A model generated the notes under the pieces. It was not told where the DNA came from, did not search any database, and worked only from the letters and a program-made list of their open reading frames with translations. Both the position numbers and the translations under genes were made by a program. A DNA stretch of 63,776 bases from assembly GCA_002335385.1 (NCBI GenBank), contig DCVK01000001.1:1-63776 (forward strand), read 5' to 3'. Each line of letters opens with the position of its first letter. Position 1 is the first letter of the stretch. The stretch is from Candidatus Aminicenantes bacterium UBA2190. GTDB lineage: Bacteria > Acidobacteriota > Aminicenantia > UBA2199. Shown piece by piece: positions 33,389-41,673 of this stretch.

Positions 33389-34705
33389 ATGCTCGAAATA
33401 AAACGATTCCTTTCCCTGATGGCCCTCAGCGTTTTCCTGCTGGCGCTGCTGACGGCTTCCTGTTCCCGCCCCCCGCGTCCCAATGTCGTGGTCATCGTAA
33501 TCGATACCCTGAGGACCGATCATCTGTCCTTTCATGGCTATGCCAAGGATACGACGCCCTTCTTGAGCACCCTCGCCCTGCGGAGCGCTGATTTCATCCG
33601 GGCCTACGCCGGGTCATCATGGACCGCTCCCGCCACGGCTTCCATCTTTACCGGCCTCTACCCCTTCCAGCATGGCGTGGTCATGGGGCTGCTGGCCCAG
33701 AAAAAAAGCCTCAAGAACGATCCTTCGATCAAGATCAACCGCATTCCCGAGAAACTGCGGACGCTGCCCGAGGTCTTCCAGGCCAACGGCTACCGGACGT
33801 TCGGCATCAGCGACAACCCGAACATCTCCAGGAAACAGGGCTTCGACCAGGGGTTCGACCGGCTGCAGACTCATCGTCACACCGGGGCGCAAAACATCAA
33901 CCGCAAGCTGCTGGCCATGAGCAAGGAGATCCGGTCCGCTTCGCGCTATTTCCTTTACATCCACTATAACGATCCCCATCGCCCCTACAAGCTGCGCCTG
34001 AGCGAGGAGGAGCGGAGCGGCGACTGGCTCACGGACATGAAGCGCCGCTACGACAAGGAGCTGGCCCATGTCGACGGCTGCATTCGCGAGTTGTACCGCC
34101 ATTTCGGCTGGGAGCGCGACACCCTGCTGGTGATCACCGCCGACCACGGGGAGGAGATGATGGAGAAGGGCGTGTACGGCCATGGATCGTCCCTGTTCAA
34201 TACCGTGATCCATGTTCCGCTCCTGTTCCATTATCCCGGCCACCGCGGCATCGCCGCCGGCAAGGTCGAGGCCGAAGTGTCCACCCTGGATATCCTGCCC
34301 ACCCTGGGTGGGCTGCTGGGGTTTTCACGGCTGGACGACCTTTCCGGAAAGGACCTGAGTCCCTGGCTGAAAAGCGCTCGCGCCGCGTCCGCGCAGCGCA
34401 CCGTGTATTCCCATTTGCAGCTGAAATCGCCCGGCAAGCCCGATTTCGTGCAGAAAGCCGCGATCGCCGGCGACTTCAAGTACCTTTTCCAGGCCCCGCA
34501 GGCGCTGAGCTTCTTTTTTGACCTGAAGAACGATCCCCGGGAGGCCCATAACCTCTATGAAAGCCGGCAGGAGGATGCCAGGAAGCTGGCGGCGAGCTTG
34601 TTCAGTTTCGAGCGCAGCTGCAAGCGCTACAATCCCGACTATGTCGATATCCAGCTGGATGCCAAAAGCATCGAGCACCTGAAGACCCTGGGCTATATCC
34701 AGTAG
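33389..34705 (+). CDS. Sulfatase-fold lipoprotein with Thr nucleophile
   Basis: 438 residues with a lipoprotein signal (lipobox LTASC, Cys25). The sulfatase/alkaline-phosphatase fold is clear: metal Asp39 in VIDTLRTDHLS, ADHGEEMMEKGVYGHG, and a LKTLGYIQ tail. The nucleophile position reads WTAPATASIFTG, with Thr79 in place of Cys/Ser and no Arg in the CxPxR position, as in the homolog at 21053-22906. A phospho- or other ester substrate is more likely than sulfate. The longest frame starts at 33281, but ATG 33389 gives the signal and fits the consensus promoter, so the mRNA is probably leaderless. Confidence 0.85.
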   Translation: MLEIKRFLSLMALSVFLLALLTASCSRPPRPNVVVIVIDTLRTDHLSFHGYAKDTTPFLSTLALRSADFIRAYAGSSWTAPATASIFTGLYPFQHGVVMGLLAQKKSLKNDPSIKINRIPEKLRTLPEVFQANGYRTFGISDNPNISRKQGFDQGFDRLQTHRHTGAQNINRKLLAMSKEIRSASRYFLYIHYNDPHRPYKLRLSEEERSGDWLTDMKRRYDKELAHVDGCIRELYRHFGWERDTLLVITADHGEEMMEKGVYGHGSSLFNTVIHVPLLFHYPGHRGIAAGKVEAEVSTLDILPTLGGLLGFSRLDDLSGKDLSPWLKSARAASAQRTVYSHLQLKSPGKPDFVQKAAIAGDFKYLFQAPQALSFFFDLKNDPREAHNLYESRQEDARKLAASLFSFERSCKRYNPDYVDIQLDAKSIEHLKTLGYIQ

Positions 34706-34718
34706 CCCCCGCCGCCGG

Positions 34719-36179
34719 TCACCTGCGGAAGATCCTGATCCTGAGAAAGACCAGCCCGATGACCGCGTACTTGTACAGGTCATGGAGCGAGCGGATCGAT
34801 CTCAGCACTTCGGGCACCTTGCGCCACAGGGATACGCCCGGGGCCCCGGCCGACCACTTGAGGATCAGCTCGGCAATCTGCGCCCAGGTGAACTGCTCCT
34901 TGAAGAGGGGTACGTCGCCCTGGGCGGCGGGCAGGGTGGCGACGCGGCGGTCGCGCCGGGTCCAGGAAAAATCGGCCGGCAGGAGCTTCTTCTCCCTGGC
35001 GTAGGACTCCAGCTCGGTGCCGGGGTAGACGTGAAGGATGGACACGGTGATGTCGACCCGGTCCTTGATCTGGCCGATGAGCTTCAGGCTCTCCTGCGCC
35101 TCGGCCCAGGTCTCGGTCGGATGCGAGAAGATGAAGAAGGCGGTGGCCTGCAGCCCCAGGCGGCTGACCCAGTCGACCGCCTGGAAGACCTGTTCGTTGC
35201 TGATGTTCTTGTGAATGATGTCGCGGCGCACGCGCTCCGCCCCGGCTTCGACCCCGAAGGAGATGTACTGCACCCCGGCCTCGCGCATCAGCGCCAGCTG
35301 GTCGTAGGTGAGCATGTCGATGCGCAGCTCGGCGACGAAGCGGATGCCCAGCTTTTCGCGGATGATCAGGCGGCAGAGCTCCTCGGTGCGCTTGCGGTTG
35401 TAGTTGAACGTGTCGTCGAAGAACCACAGCACCTCGGCGCCGAAGCAATCGCGGTTCCAGCGGATCTCGTCCACGGCGCGCTGCGGCGAGTAGCCGCGCA
35501 CCTGGCGGCCCCAGTTGTGCGGCGTCGAGCAGAAGTTGCAGTTGAAGGGGCAGCCGCGCGACGTGATGATGTTGGTCGCCCGCAGCCGGCGGTCGCCCAC
35601 CGGCCAGCGAAAGTCGTAGCGCTCCATGGGGATCAGCCCCTTGCCCGGGAAGGGCAGGGGGTCGATGTCCTCGATCGCCGGCCGCCTGCCGGTAAAGACG
35701 GGACGGCCTTCGTGGCGGTGGATGATGCCCTTGATCCGGCCAAGGGCGGCGGCGGCGGCGCCGGCCTCGTGCCAGTCGGCGATCTCCAGGATGGTGCGCT
35801 CGCCCTCGCCGACGACGGCCAGGTCGATGGCCGGGACGTTGGCCAGCATGTCCAGGCCGGCCATGGTGGCGTGTGGTCCGCCGATGATGACGGTCTTGCG
35901 CGGGTGGGCCTCCTTGATGGCCTCGGCCAGCGCGAAGATCTCGAAACGGTTCTCGGTGGTGACCGACATGCCGACGACGTCGGCGTCGACGGCGCCGACC
36001 TCGCGCACGATGTCCCGGGAGCCCATCCCCAGCACCTCGGCGGCGGTCACCTGCACCGGGCGGCCGCTGCGCTCGAGGACGGCGCCGATGGAGAGGATCC
36101 CCAGCGGCGGCATGGTGTTGTGCTCTTTCCAGCGATGGGCGATATAGCCGCTGGGGGGGATGACCAGGTGGGTCTTCAT
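34719..36179 (-). CDS. B12-binding-domain radical SAM protein
   Basis: 486 residues. The N-terminal 150 residues form a cobalamin-binding-like Rossmann domain (LGILSIGAVLE, VGMSVTTENRF, IIGGPHATM), though the canonical DxHxxG is not seen. The radical SAM core has ITSRGCPFNCNFC (CxxxCxxC) near 195. The family includes methylases and ring-forming enzymes for lipids, pigments and antibiotics. ATG 36179 overlaps the TGA of the upstream GT-C gene as ATGA, a firm start assignment and sign of coupled translation. The last 80 residues resemble a basic helical tail. The substrate is unknown, but coupling to a membrane glycosyltransferase suggests a lipid or glycolipid. Confidence 0.88.
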   Translation of the reverse strand: MKTHLVIPPSGYIAHRWKEHNTMPPLGILSIGAVLERSGRPVQVTAAEVLGMGSRDIVREVGAVDADVVGMSVTTENRFEIFALAEAIKEAHPRKTVIIGGPHATMAGLDMLANVPAIDLAVVGEGERTILEIADWHEAGAAAAALGRIKGIIHRHEGRPVFTGRRPAIEDIDPLPFPGKGLIPMERYDFRWPVGDRRLRATNIITSRGCPFNCNFCSTPHNWGRQVRGYSPQRAVDEIRWNRDCFGAEVLWFFDDTFNYNRKRTEELCRLIIREKLGIRFVAELRIDMLTYDQLALMREAGVQYISFGVEAGAERVRRDIIHKNISNEQVFQAVDWVSRLGLQATAFFIFSHPTETWAEAQESLKLIGQIKDRVDITVSILHVYPGTELESYAREKKLLPADFSWTRRDRRVATLPAAQGDVPLFKEQFTWAQIAELILKWSAGAPGVSLWRKVPEVLRSIRSLHDLYKYAVIGLVFLRIRIFRR

Positions 36180-38632
36180 TCGCCCAGGCGCAGGGCTCCG
36201 GCTGCGGGGAACCAGTCGCGGCCGCTTCCCGCTTCGCCGGCGAAGCAATTGATCGTGACGGTATTGGACCGGGAGCGGGAGGGGATGGTCACGTGCAGCT
36301 TGTGCACGACGGAGTCCCCGGGATACAGGTCATGCGCCAGCGGGAACTCATGGACGAATTCCCTGCCGTCGGAGACCAGGACGACGCCCAGCCGCACGCC
36401 GCCCTCCTTGCCGGTCCTCCAGTAGAACGGGCCGGGGTTGCTGACGCGCACGCTGAGGTCGATCGTCGCGCCGGGAACGGACGGCGGCGCAGCGGAGACG
36501 AGCTCCAGCCCTGCCGCCGCCTCGGCGGCGGGGATCGCCGCGAATCCCGGGGGCAGCAGCAGGTGCGGAGGCAGGGCGGCAGCGGTTGCCTGGGGGACGA
36601 ATGTCGTCAGCCGCTTCTTCAGACTGGCGCTCCGGTCCATGATATCCAGCTCCAGCCGGATCTCCCGGTCCCGGGCGCCGACGGTGACCGTCAGCGGAAA
36701 GACCGAATTGCGGGCGTGGAACAGGCCGGGGGCGAACCAGTCGGTCGCCCAGTCGGCATGACCGGTGTCGGGGTCGATATGGCGGATGCGCCAGGGCCTG
36801 GCCATGGGGAATTTCCAGTGCGCCGGCGCCTTGGGGTTGAAAACGACGCCGGCGCGCGCGCCCTCGACCTCGATGCCCACCGTGGCCTGCCCGACGGGCA
36901 GCTGCGACGGGGCGATGATGGCCAGGTCGGCCTCGGGATCCAGCGTGCGGCGGGAAGCGCCCCGGGCCAGCTCCCAAACCGAATGCCTGTCGATGCGCCG
37001 GAGGAAGCGCAGTTCCCCGGAATTCTCCATCCGCGGCAGCATCTCGGGCAGGCGCCGGCGCAACTTGGTCTCATTGAGCAGGACGCGGTCGACGTCAAGC
37101 GCCTGGAGCAGGGCGATGGCGTGCGCCGAGGGGAACTCCTTCAGCTCATGACCCAACTGGAACTGCACCGCCGGCCACAGTCCGGTCACGCCATTGATCA
37201 CGGTTTGCCAGTGGTACGTCGAGGTGAGCAGCGTCTTGGTCTCCCAGCCCCATTGTCCCCAGCGGCTGCCCATGGGCAGCTCGGCGATGACGTGGCGCTG
37301 GCCGTCCTTCTCGTCCAGGCTCTGGTACACCTGGGTTTTCCCGGGATGGAGCGCTTCCTTGGGGTGGATGTAGGTCCAGGCCTCGACGGAGATGCCGGCG
37401 ATCAACAGCAGGTTGAGGATGACGGTCTTGCGCTTCTTGGGCAGGCGGCTCAGCATGAAGGCGGACAGGAAGCCGATGGCCAGCACGGTGAACAGTCCCC
37501 AGCGGTGGGGATTGCGCGTGGCCCACAGCGGCGGGAACGCGTAATACAGCAGGATGAACGGCAGGGGCACCTTCCAGGGAACGCCGAGGGCGTAGGGGCC
37601 GATGGCGAAAATGGCCAGGATCAGGGCGGTCCAGCGCAGGCTTTTCAGCCAACCGGGCATGCCCTTGACGAAGAAGCTGGCGATGAACATGAGCAGTGCG
37701 ATCAGGCCGGGGAACATGGCGTCCTCGAACGACATCAAGCCCGAGGGGGGAAGGACCCGCAGCTGCTGCGCCCACAGCCAGTTGTCGGGGGGAACGGCGA
37801 GCCAGCTCCAGACGTTGCCGGTGAAGCGCTCCTGCTGCTCCAGGGTGCGCAACACGCCCATGTCCCGCGTCACCTGCATGTAGACCAGGAAAACGGGGAT
37901 CATCAGCGCCCAGGACAGGAACACGGCGGCGCACCAGCGCACGATTTTTTTCAGCGCGAAGAGGCCGCGCTCGTGCCAGAACCAGATGAAATTCCATAGA
38001 ACGATGAAAACGGTGAGGAATATTCCCAGGTAGACGCTGATCAGGAACGTCCAGTACCAGAGAAAGAACATCAGCGCCAGGTGGCGGAGCTTGCCTTCCT
38101 GCCAGAACCTCCAGTTGGCGAACATGATCAGCGGGATCCACATCATGGCCAGGATGTGGGGATGGCCGATGGTGAAGCTCCAGGAAAGATAGGGGTAGAA
38201 GGAGAAGATCATTGTCCCGGCCAGGGCCGGCAGCCCGCCGCCGACCATTTTGCGGATGGCGTAGAACGTGGCCACCGCGGTCAGCCACATCAGCAGCAGC
38301 TGCAGCAGGTTGATGGTCATTATGGGATTGCGCGAGATCAGCCAGATGGGCAGCGTGAAGGGGGTCAGGCCGATCATGTTCTCCGAGAAGGCGAAGGCGT
38401 AGGGATAAGGGTACATGCCGTTGCTGGCCCAGTAGCCGGCGAAGTTCATGGTCTCCAGCGTGTGGCAGTTCCAGAGCAGTTCCCAGTTGTAGATGCAGTA
38501 ATCGAAGGCGGTGTAGTAGGTGTGCGTGCCCAGCTTGGAAAGCAATGGCCAGCGGTTGACCAGGGTGAAGGCCAGCAGAAAAAGCATGATCCACAGTTCC
38601 GGCCGCTTCAGCCAATGGGATCTAGGTCTCAT
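36176..38632 (-). CDS. Large polytopic membrane protein, GT-C-like
   Basis: 818 residues. The first 460 contain about 12 TM helices with an early loop THTYYTAFDYCIYNWELLWN, the place where GT-C enzymes have their catalytic acid; the remaining 350 are soluble, periplasmic and include beta-sandwich-like segments (TIDLSVRVSNPGPFYW). It ends in an ATGA overlap with the radical SAM gene. The leader holds AGGAGC 7 nt before ATG 38632 and a TATAAT 33 nt upstream. It is related in style, not closely in sequence, to the other two GT-C-like genes in the window. The exact reaction is unknown. Confidence 0.75.
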   Translation of the reverse strand: MRPRSHWLKRPELWIMLFLLAFTLVNRWPLLSKLGTHTYYTAFDYCIYNWELLWNCHTLETMNFAGYWASNGMYPYPYAFAFSENMIGLTPFTLPIWLISRNPIMTINLLQLLLMWLTAVATFYAIRKMVGGGLPALAGTMIFSFYPYLSWSFTIGHPHILAMMWIPLIMFANWRFWQEGKLRHLALMFFLWYWTFLISVYLGIFLTVFIVLWNFIWFWHERGLFALKKIVRWCAAVFLSWALMIPVFLVYMQVTRDMGVLRTLEQQERFTGNVWSWLAVPPDNWLWAQQLRVLPPSGLMSFEDAMFPGLIALLMFIASFFVKGMPGWLKSLRWTALILAIFAIGPYALGVPWKVPLPFILLYYAFPPLWATRNPHRWGLFTVLAIGFLSAFMLSRLPKKRKTVILNLLLIAGISVEAWTYIHPKEALHPGKTQVYQSLDEKDGQRHVIAELPMGSRWGQWGWETKTLLTSTYHWQTVINGVTGLWPAVQFQLGHELKEFPSAHAIALLQALDVDRVLLNETKLRRRLPEMLPRMENSGELRFLRRIDRHSVWELARGASRRTLDPEADLAIIAPSQLPVGQATVGIEVEGARAGVVFNPKAPAHWKFPMARPWRIRHIDPDTGHADWATDWFAPGLFHARNSVFPLTVTVGARDREIRLELDIMDRSASLKKRLTTFVPQATAAALPPHLLLPPGFAAIPAAEAAAGLELVSAAPPSVPGATIDLSVRVSNPGPFYWRTGKEGGVRLGVVLVSDGREFVHEFPLAHDLYPGDSVVHKLHVTIPSRSRSNTVTINCFAGEAGSGRDWFPAAGALRLGE

Positions 38633-38665
38633 GGCAGGCTCCTGTACGTGAGGTTTTTCAGCCCG

Positions 38666-38671
38666 ATTATA
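38666..38671 (-). promoter_or_regulatory. -10 box of the GT-C/radical SAM operon
   Basis: TATAAT on the minus strand, 33 nt before ATG 38632; the leader includes AGGAGC. The -35 is poor. Confidence 0.45.
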
Positions 38672-38716
38672 GCATATTCCGATGTCAGGCGAAATGGCCC
38701 CGCCCGGGTCCCGGAC

Positions 38717-39715
38717 TCAGTTCAGGCGCCGGAAAAGCAGCTTTTTCAAGTATTCGGCCGGGACGCCGCCCAGGGTGCGGCGGCGAAGGCGGTCGCAGGT
38801 CGAGCAGGGAGGGGAGGCGGCGGCTTTGCCCGCAGCGAACGCCCGGCGCAGCTCCTGCATGGGGGGGCCGTTCCAGATCTCCAGCAGCGTGCCGGCGTCG
38901 CTGCGGCCCAGGATCCGCTGGGCGAAAAAGTCCTGGGCGCAGGGCCCCACGTCGCCGTTGAAAAAAACCACCAGTGCGTTCCACGGGAAGGTGCAGGCCG
39001 GGAAGGGGAAGCTGGCGGTCGGGCCGCACGGCGGCTTTGCTCCAGGGGGCGGATCCAGGTAGCCGGCCCAGTTGTGGGGCTGCTTGAATGCCAGCTCGTC
39101 CAGGCCCAGCTTCTTGAGCCGCGTGCTGAACTCGCGTTGCCCCGAACGGTCCCCGGCGGCGGGCAGATCCATCACTTCAATGGTCATTCGGGGCTGGCTG
39201 CGGTTCAGTTCACCGCGCCGGCGCAGGAACCCGGCGATGTTCGCCATGACCTGGTCGAAACTCGCGCCACAGCGGATTTTTTCATAGGCGGCGGCGCTGA
39301 ACCCGTCCATGGAGATCGACAGGCGCTCCAAGCCCGAATCCAGGATGTCGTCCACGACCGGGCCGCGCAGCAGCGTGGCATTGGTGTGCAGGCGGCAGGG
39401 GATGCCGCTGGCGGTGGCGGCGCGGATGAAGCGCCCCGCTTCGGGATGGAGCAGCGACTCGCCGCGGTGGTGCAGGTTGAGCTCCAGGGCGAAGGTCCGC
39501 GCCTGATCGATGATCGAGCGGAACAGGGGCCATTCCATGTCGCCCCTCTGCCCGGGGGGCAGGTCCTTGTTGGGGCAGACGACGCAGCGCAGGTTGCAGC
39601 GTGAGCTGATCTCCACCCACAGCCGCAACGGGGGGGCGGGAACGATCCCGTCACGGCGGCGGTAGCTGCGGTACAGAGCGGCCAGCCTCTTGTAATATTG
39701 CCAATTGCGTTTCAT
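38717..39715 (-). CDS. Radical SAM protein with SPASM-type C-terminus
   Basis: 332 residues. The [4Fe-4S] motif ISSRCNLRCVVCPNK (CxxxCxxC) lies near residue 36 and a C-terminal cysteine set (CGPTASFPFPAC, GPCAQDF, CSTCDRL) looks like a SPASM auxiliary-cluster domain. Members modify peptides, sugars or nucleosides (MoaA/anSME-like). The longest frame begins at 39847, but ATG 39715 gives the natural MKRNWQYYKRL start. Promoter TTGACC-17-TACAAT lies 51 nt upstream. It is divergent from the methyltransferase gene, suggesting co-use in one pathway. The substrate is unknown. Confidence 0.85.
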   Translation of the reverse strand: MKRNWQYYKRLAALYRSYRRRDGIVPAPPLRLWVEISSRCNLRCVVCPNKDLPPGQRGDMEWPLFRSIIDQARTFALELNLHHRGESLLHPEAGRFIRAATASGIPCRLHTNATLLRGPVVDDILDSGLERLSISMDGFSAAAYEKIRCGASFDQVMANIAGFLRRRGELNRSQPRMTIEVMDLPAAGDRSGQREFSTRLKKLGLDELAFKQPHNWAGYLDPPPGAKPPCGPTASFPFPACTFPWNALVVFFNGDVGPCAQDFFAQRILGRSDAGTLLEIWNGPPMQELRRAFAAGKAAASPPCSTCDRLRRRTLGGVPAEYLKKLLFRRLN

Positions 39716-39766
39716 GGCGGCAGGTCCCTTGCGGCCGGGAGCCAGGGATCGGTCCCGGGCCGGCTC

Positions 39767-39795
39767 ATTGTAAGCCCGGAGCCGCCGGCGGTCAA
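39767..39795 (-). promoter_or_regulatory. Promoter of the SPASM radical SAM gene
   Basis: Minus strand TTGACC (39795-39790), 17 nt, TACAAT (39772-39767). It leaves a leader of about 45 nt. Confidence 0.62.
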
Positions 39796-39840
39796 GCCGC
39801 CGCCGGAAGCCACCTGCAAGGTACGGAATGAACCGCGCGG

Positions 39841-39869
39841 TTGACATGCGCCGCAGCCGGCGCTAGAAT
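39841..39869 (+). promoter_or_regulatory. Promoter of the methyltransferase gene
   Basis: TTGACA (39841-39846), 17 nt, TAGAAT (39864-39869), then 6 nt to ATG 39876. Leaderless arrangement. Confidence 0.72.
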
Positions 39870-39875
39870 CGGCGC

Positions 39876-40703
39876 ATGCCTGGCAAGAATACCGTTCCCT
39901 GGCAGCTGCGCATGTACGACCGGTCGCTGAAAAAAAAGCTGAAGGTTCAAGCCCTGAAGCCGTTTCTTGGCGGCGGCGACGGGCGGCAATGCCTGCTGCT
40001 CACCTGCGGCGACAACAACGGTGCCATCAATCACCACCTGCGCCGCGGCGGCGGCGACTGGGCCTGGGCCGAATTCGAGGACGGGGCCCGCAGCGACATG
40101 GAGGAGCTGCTGGGCGCCCCGGTGCACCTCCTGGACAAGGAGTCCTGCCGCCTGCCTTTTCCCGACGGCCACTTCGACCTGCTGGTCAGCATCGATGTCC
40201 ACGAACATTTGCAGCGTCCCGAGCGGCTGGCCGCCGAGTTCTCCCGGGTGTTGAAACCCGGCGGCCGCGCCGTGGTGAGCACCCCGAACGGCGACGAGCG
40301 CAAGCTCGTGGTGCGCCTGAAGCGCTGGACGGGCATGAACAACCTGGAATACGGCCATGTGCGCACCGGATTCACCATTTCCGAGCTGCAGGATCTGCTG
40401 GCGGCCGCCGGCCTGCAGCCCGGCCGCACGGGCTCCTATGCCAAGTTCTTCACCGAATTCCTCGAGCTGGTGATCAACTGGGTCTACGTGAAGGTCCTCA
40501 ACCGCGAGCGCGCCCCCGGTTCGGGCATCGCCCCCAGCAGCCTGAAAAAACTGCAGGCGGTGAAGCGGAGCTACCGGATCTATTCGTTGCTATATCCATT
40601 GTTCTGGTTGTTTTCCCGGCTGGACCGCCTGCTGTTCTTCCGCTGCGGCTACGCGGTGATCGTCGAGGCAGAAAAGCAGCAGAAAGCAAAAAGTGAAAAA
40701 TAG
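39876..40703 (+). CDS. Class I SAM-dependent methyltransferase
   Basis: 275 residues. The methyltransferase core is seen in LPFPDGHFDLLVSIDVHEHL (motif II/III, as in UbiE/type-11 enzymes) and RVLKPGGRAVVSTPNG (post-motif III). The first SAM-binding glycine motif (LLTCGDNNGAI) is degenerate, so substrate or cofactor geometry may differ. A basic, aromatic C-terminal segment (SYRIYSLLYPLFWLFSRLD) suggests membrane association. No Shine-Dalgarno is present. It is divergent from the SPASM radical SAM gene and near GT-C genes, so a glycan or lipid acceptor is plausible. Confidence 0.83.
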   Translation: MPGKNTVPWQLRMYDRSLKKKLKVQALKPFLGGGDGRQCLLLTCGDNNGAINHHLRRGGGDWAWAEFEDGARSDMEELLGAPVHLLDKESCRLPFPDGHFDLLVSIDVHEHLQRPERLAAEFSRVLKPGGRAVVSTPNGDERKLVVRLKRWTGMNNLEYGHVRTGFTISELQDLLAAAGLQPGRTGSYAKFFTEFLELVINWVYVKVLNRERAPGSGIAPSSLKKLQAVKRSYRIYSLLYPLFWLFSRLDRLLFFRCGYAVIVEAEKQQKAKSEK

Positions 40704-40712
40704 AGCGTGCAA

Positions 40713-40741
40713 TGACAGCCAGAGACCGCTATCCGGCTGTT
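40713..40741. terminator. Hairpin between convergent genes
   Basis: TGACAGCC (40713-40720) faces GGCTGTTA (40734-40741) across 13 nt; CAGCTGTCA at 40762-40770 is a related third copy. There is no T-tract. It sits between the methyltransferase and the unknown secreted protein. Confidence 0.35.
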
Positions 40742-40775
40742 ACATTTTCCTTATCATATTTCAGCTGTCACTGAA

Positions 40776-41531
40776 TCACTCTTCGATTCTGGCCAGCCGC
40801 TCGTTGACCCGGCGGGCCGCCTCGAGAAAATCGGCGGCCAGCTGCCGGTAATTGCCCAAGAACTCGTCCAGGAAGGAGAAGCGGTCGTTGTAGGCTTCGG
40901 CTAGGCGAAAAGCCGGACCCTGGTCGGGGTCGGCAGGGCGGGCGGTCACATTCCTCTTCAGGATGTTGAATTCATCGAAAGGGGAGGCGTGCTCCTTGAC
41001 GGGCCTCCACTTCCCGGGCAGCGTCCGCAAGCGGCGCAGCTCCCTCTCGGTCATATCGGCCCGGAACAGGGCGCGGCCGAGCACTTCAGCGCCCGGATCG
41101 CGGTGAGCTTCCAGCTCGCCGAGCAGCCGTCCGACCCGCTCGCGGGCGGCGAGGGCCAGGTCGTACTCATCCTGGAACGTATGGCCGATCTCCAGGGTCA
41201 TGCCCAGTACGAAGTGGCCGACGAGTTCCTGGAACTCCCGGGTGTCCTCGTCCGGGTCGGCCTGGTGCAGGGCCTGGCGCATGAAGTCCAGCACCTGCTC
41301 GCGGCCGCCGGCGGGGAGAAGGCGGCGGATCCGCTCATGCGCCTGGACGCACAGATAATCGGTCTCTTCCCGGGCGCGGCCCTCGTTCCGGATCGCGATG
41401 CGCCGCAGCGCCTCCTCGGTCATGGCCCGGCGGATCTGCTGCTCGTCGCAGCAGGTGATCCCGGAGGGAACGGTCTCCTGCGCGGGAAACAGCAGGCCGA
41501 ACAGCAGGAAAGCGACCAGGAAGCGCGGCAT
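40776..41531 (-). CDS. Secreted helical protein of unknown function
   Basis: 251 residues with an N-terminal signal (1-19, hydrophobic, cleavage near FPAQE). The mature protein is Arg/Glu/Leu-rich and helical, with a CC pair right after cleavage (ITCCDEQQ) and a single later Cys. I recognise no domain. It is a stand-alone gene; the promoter TTGAAA-17-TACAAT ends 8 nt before ATG 41531 with no Shine-Dalgarno, so it is translated from a leaderless message. Codon use and the promoter argue that it is a real gene, not a chance frame. Confidence 0.72.
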   Translation of the reverse strand: MPRFLVAFLLFGLLFPAQETVPSGITCCDEQQIRRAMTEEALRRIAIRNEGRAREETDYLCVQAHERIRRLLPAGGREQVLDFMRQALHQADPDEDTREFQELVGHFVLGMTLEIGHTFQDEYDLALAARERVGRLLGELEAHRDPGAEVLGRALFRADMTERELRRLRTLPGKWRPVKEHASPFDEFNILKRNVTARPADPDQGPAFRLAEAYNDRFSFLDEFLGNYRQLAADFLEAARRVNERLARIEE

Positions 41532-41539
41532 CCGCCGTT

Positions 41540-41568
41540 ATTGTATGCCGGACGGAAGCCGTTTTCAA
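41540..41568 (-). promoter_or_regulatory. Promoter of the unknown secreted-protein gene
   Basis: Minus strand TTGAAA (41568-41563), 17 nt, TACAAT (41545-41540), then 8 nt to the start codon. Confidence 0.66.
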
Positions 41569-41606
41569 CCCGGCGCCGGCCGCAGGATCGGGGGGCCTTT
41601 TCGGGA

Positions 41607-41635
41607 TTGACTTTGGGGCGCATTTCCTTTATAGT
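41607..41635 (+). promoter_or_regulatory. Promoter of pepD
   Basis: TTGACT (41607-41612), 17 nt, TATAGT (41630-41635). The leader of about 32 nt carries AAGGAG 7 nt before ATG 41674. Confidence 0.7.
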
Positions 41636-41673
41636 TTTTTTTCCGAAACGTTTTCCGTGCAAGGAGCGATTCA

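Noticed and set aside
34782..36425. A 547-codon plus-strand frame over the B12 radical SAM gene
   Set aside because: It runs antisense to the CxxxCxxC enzyme and across the ATGA overlap of two real genes.
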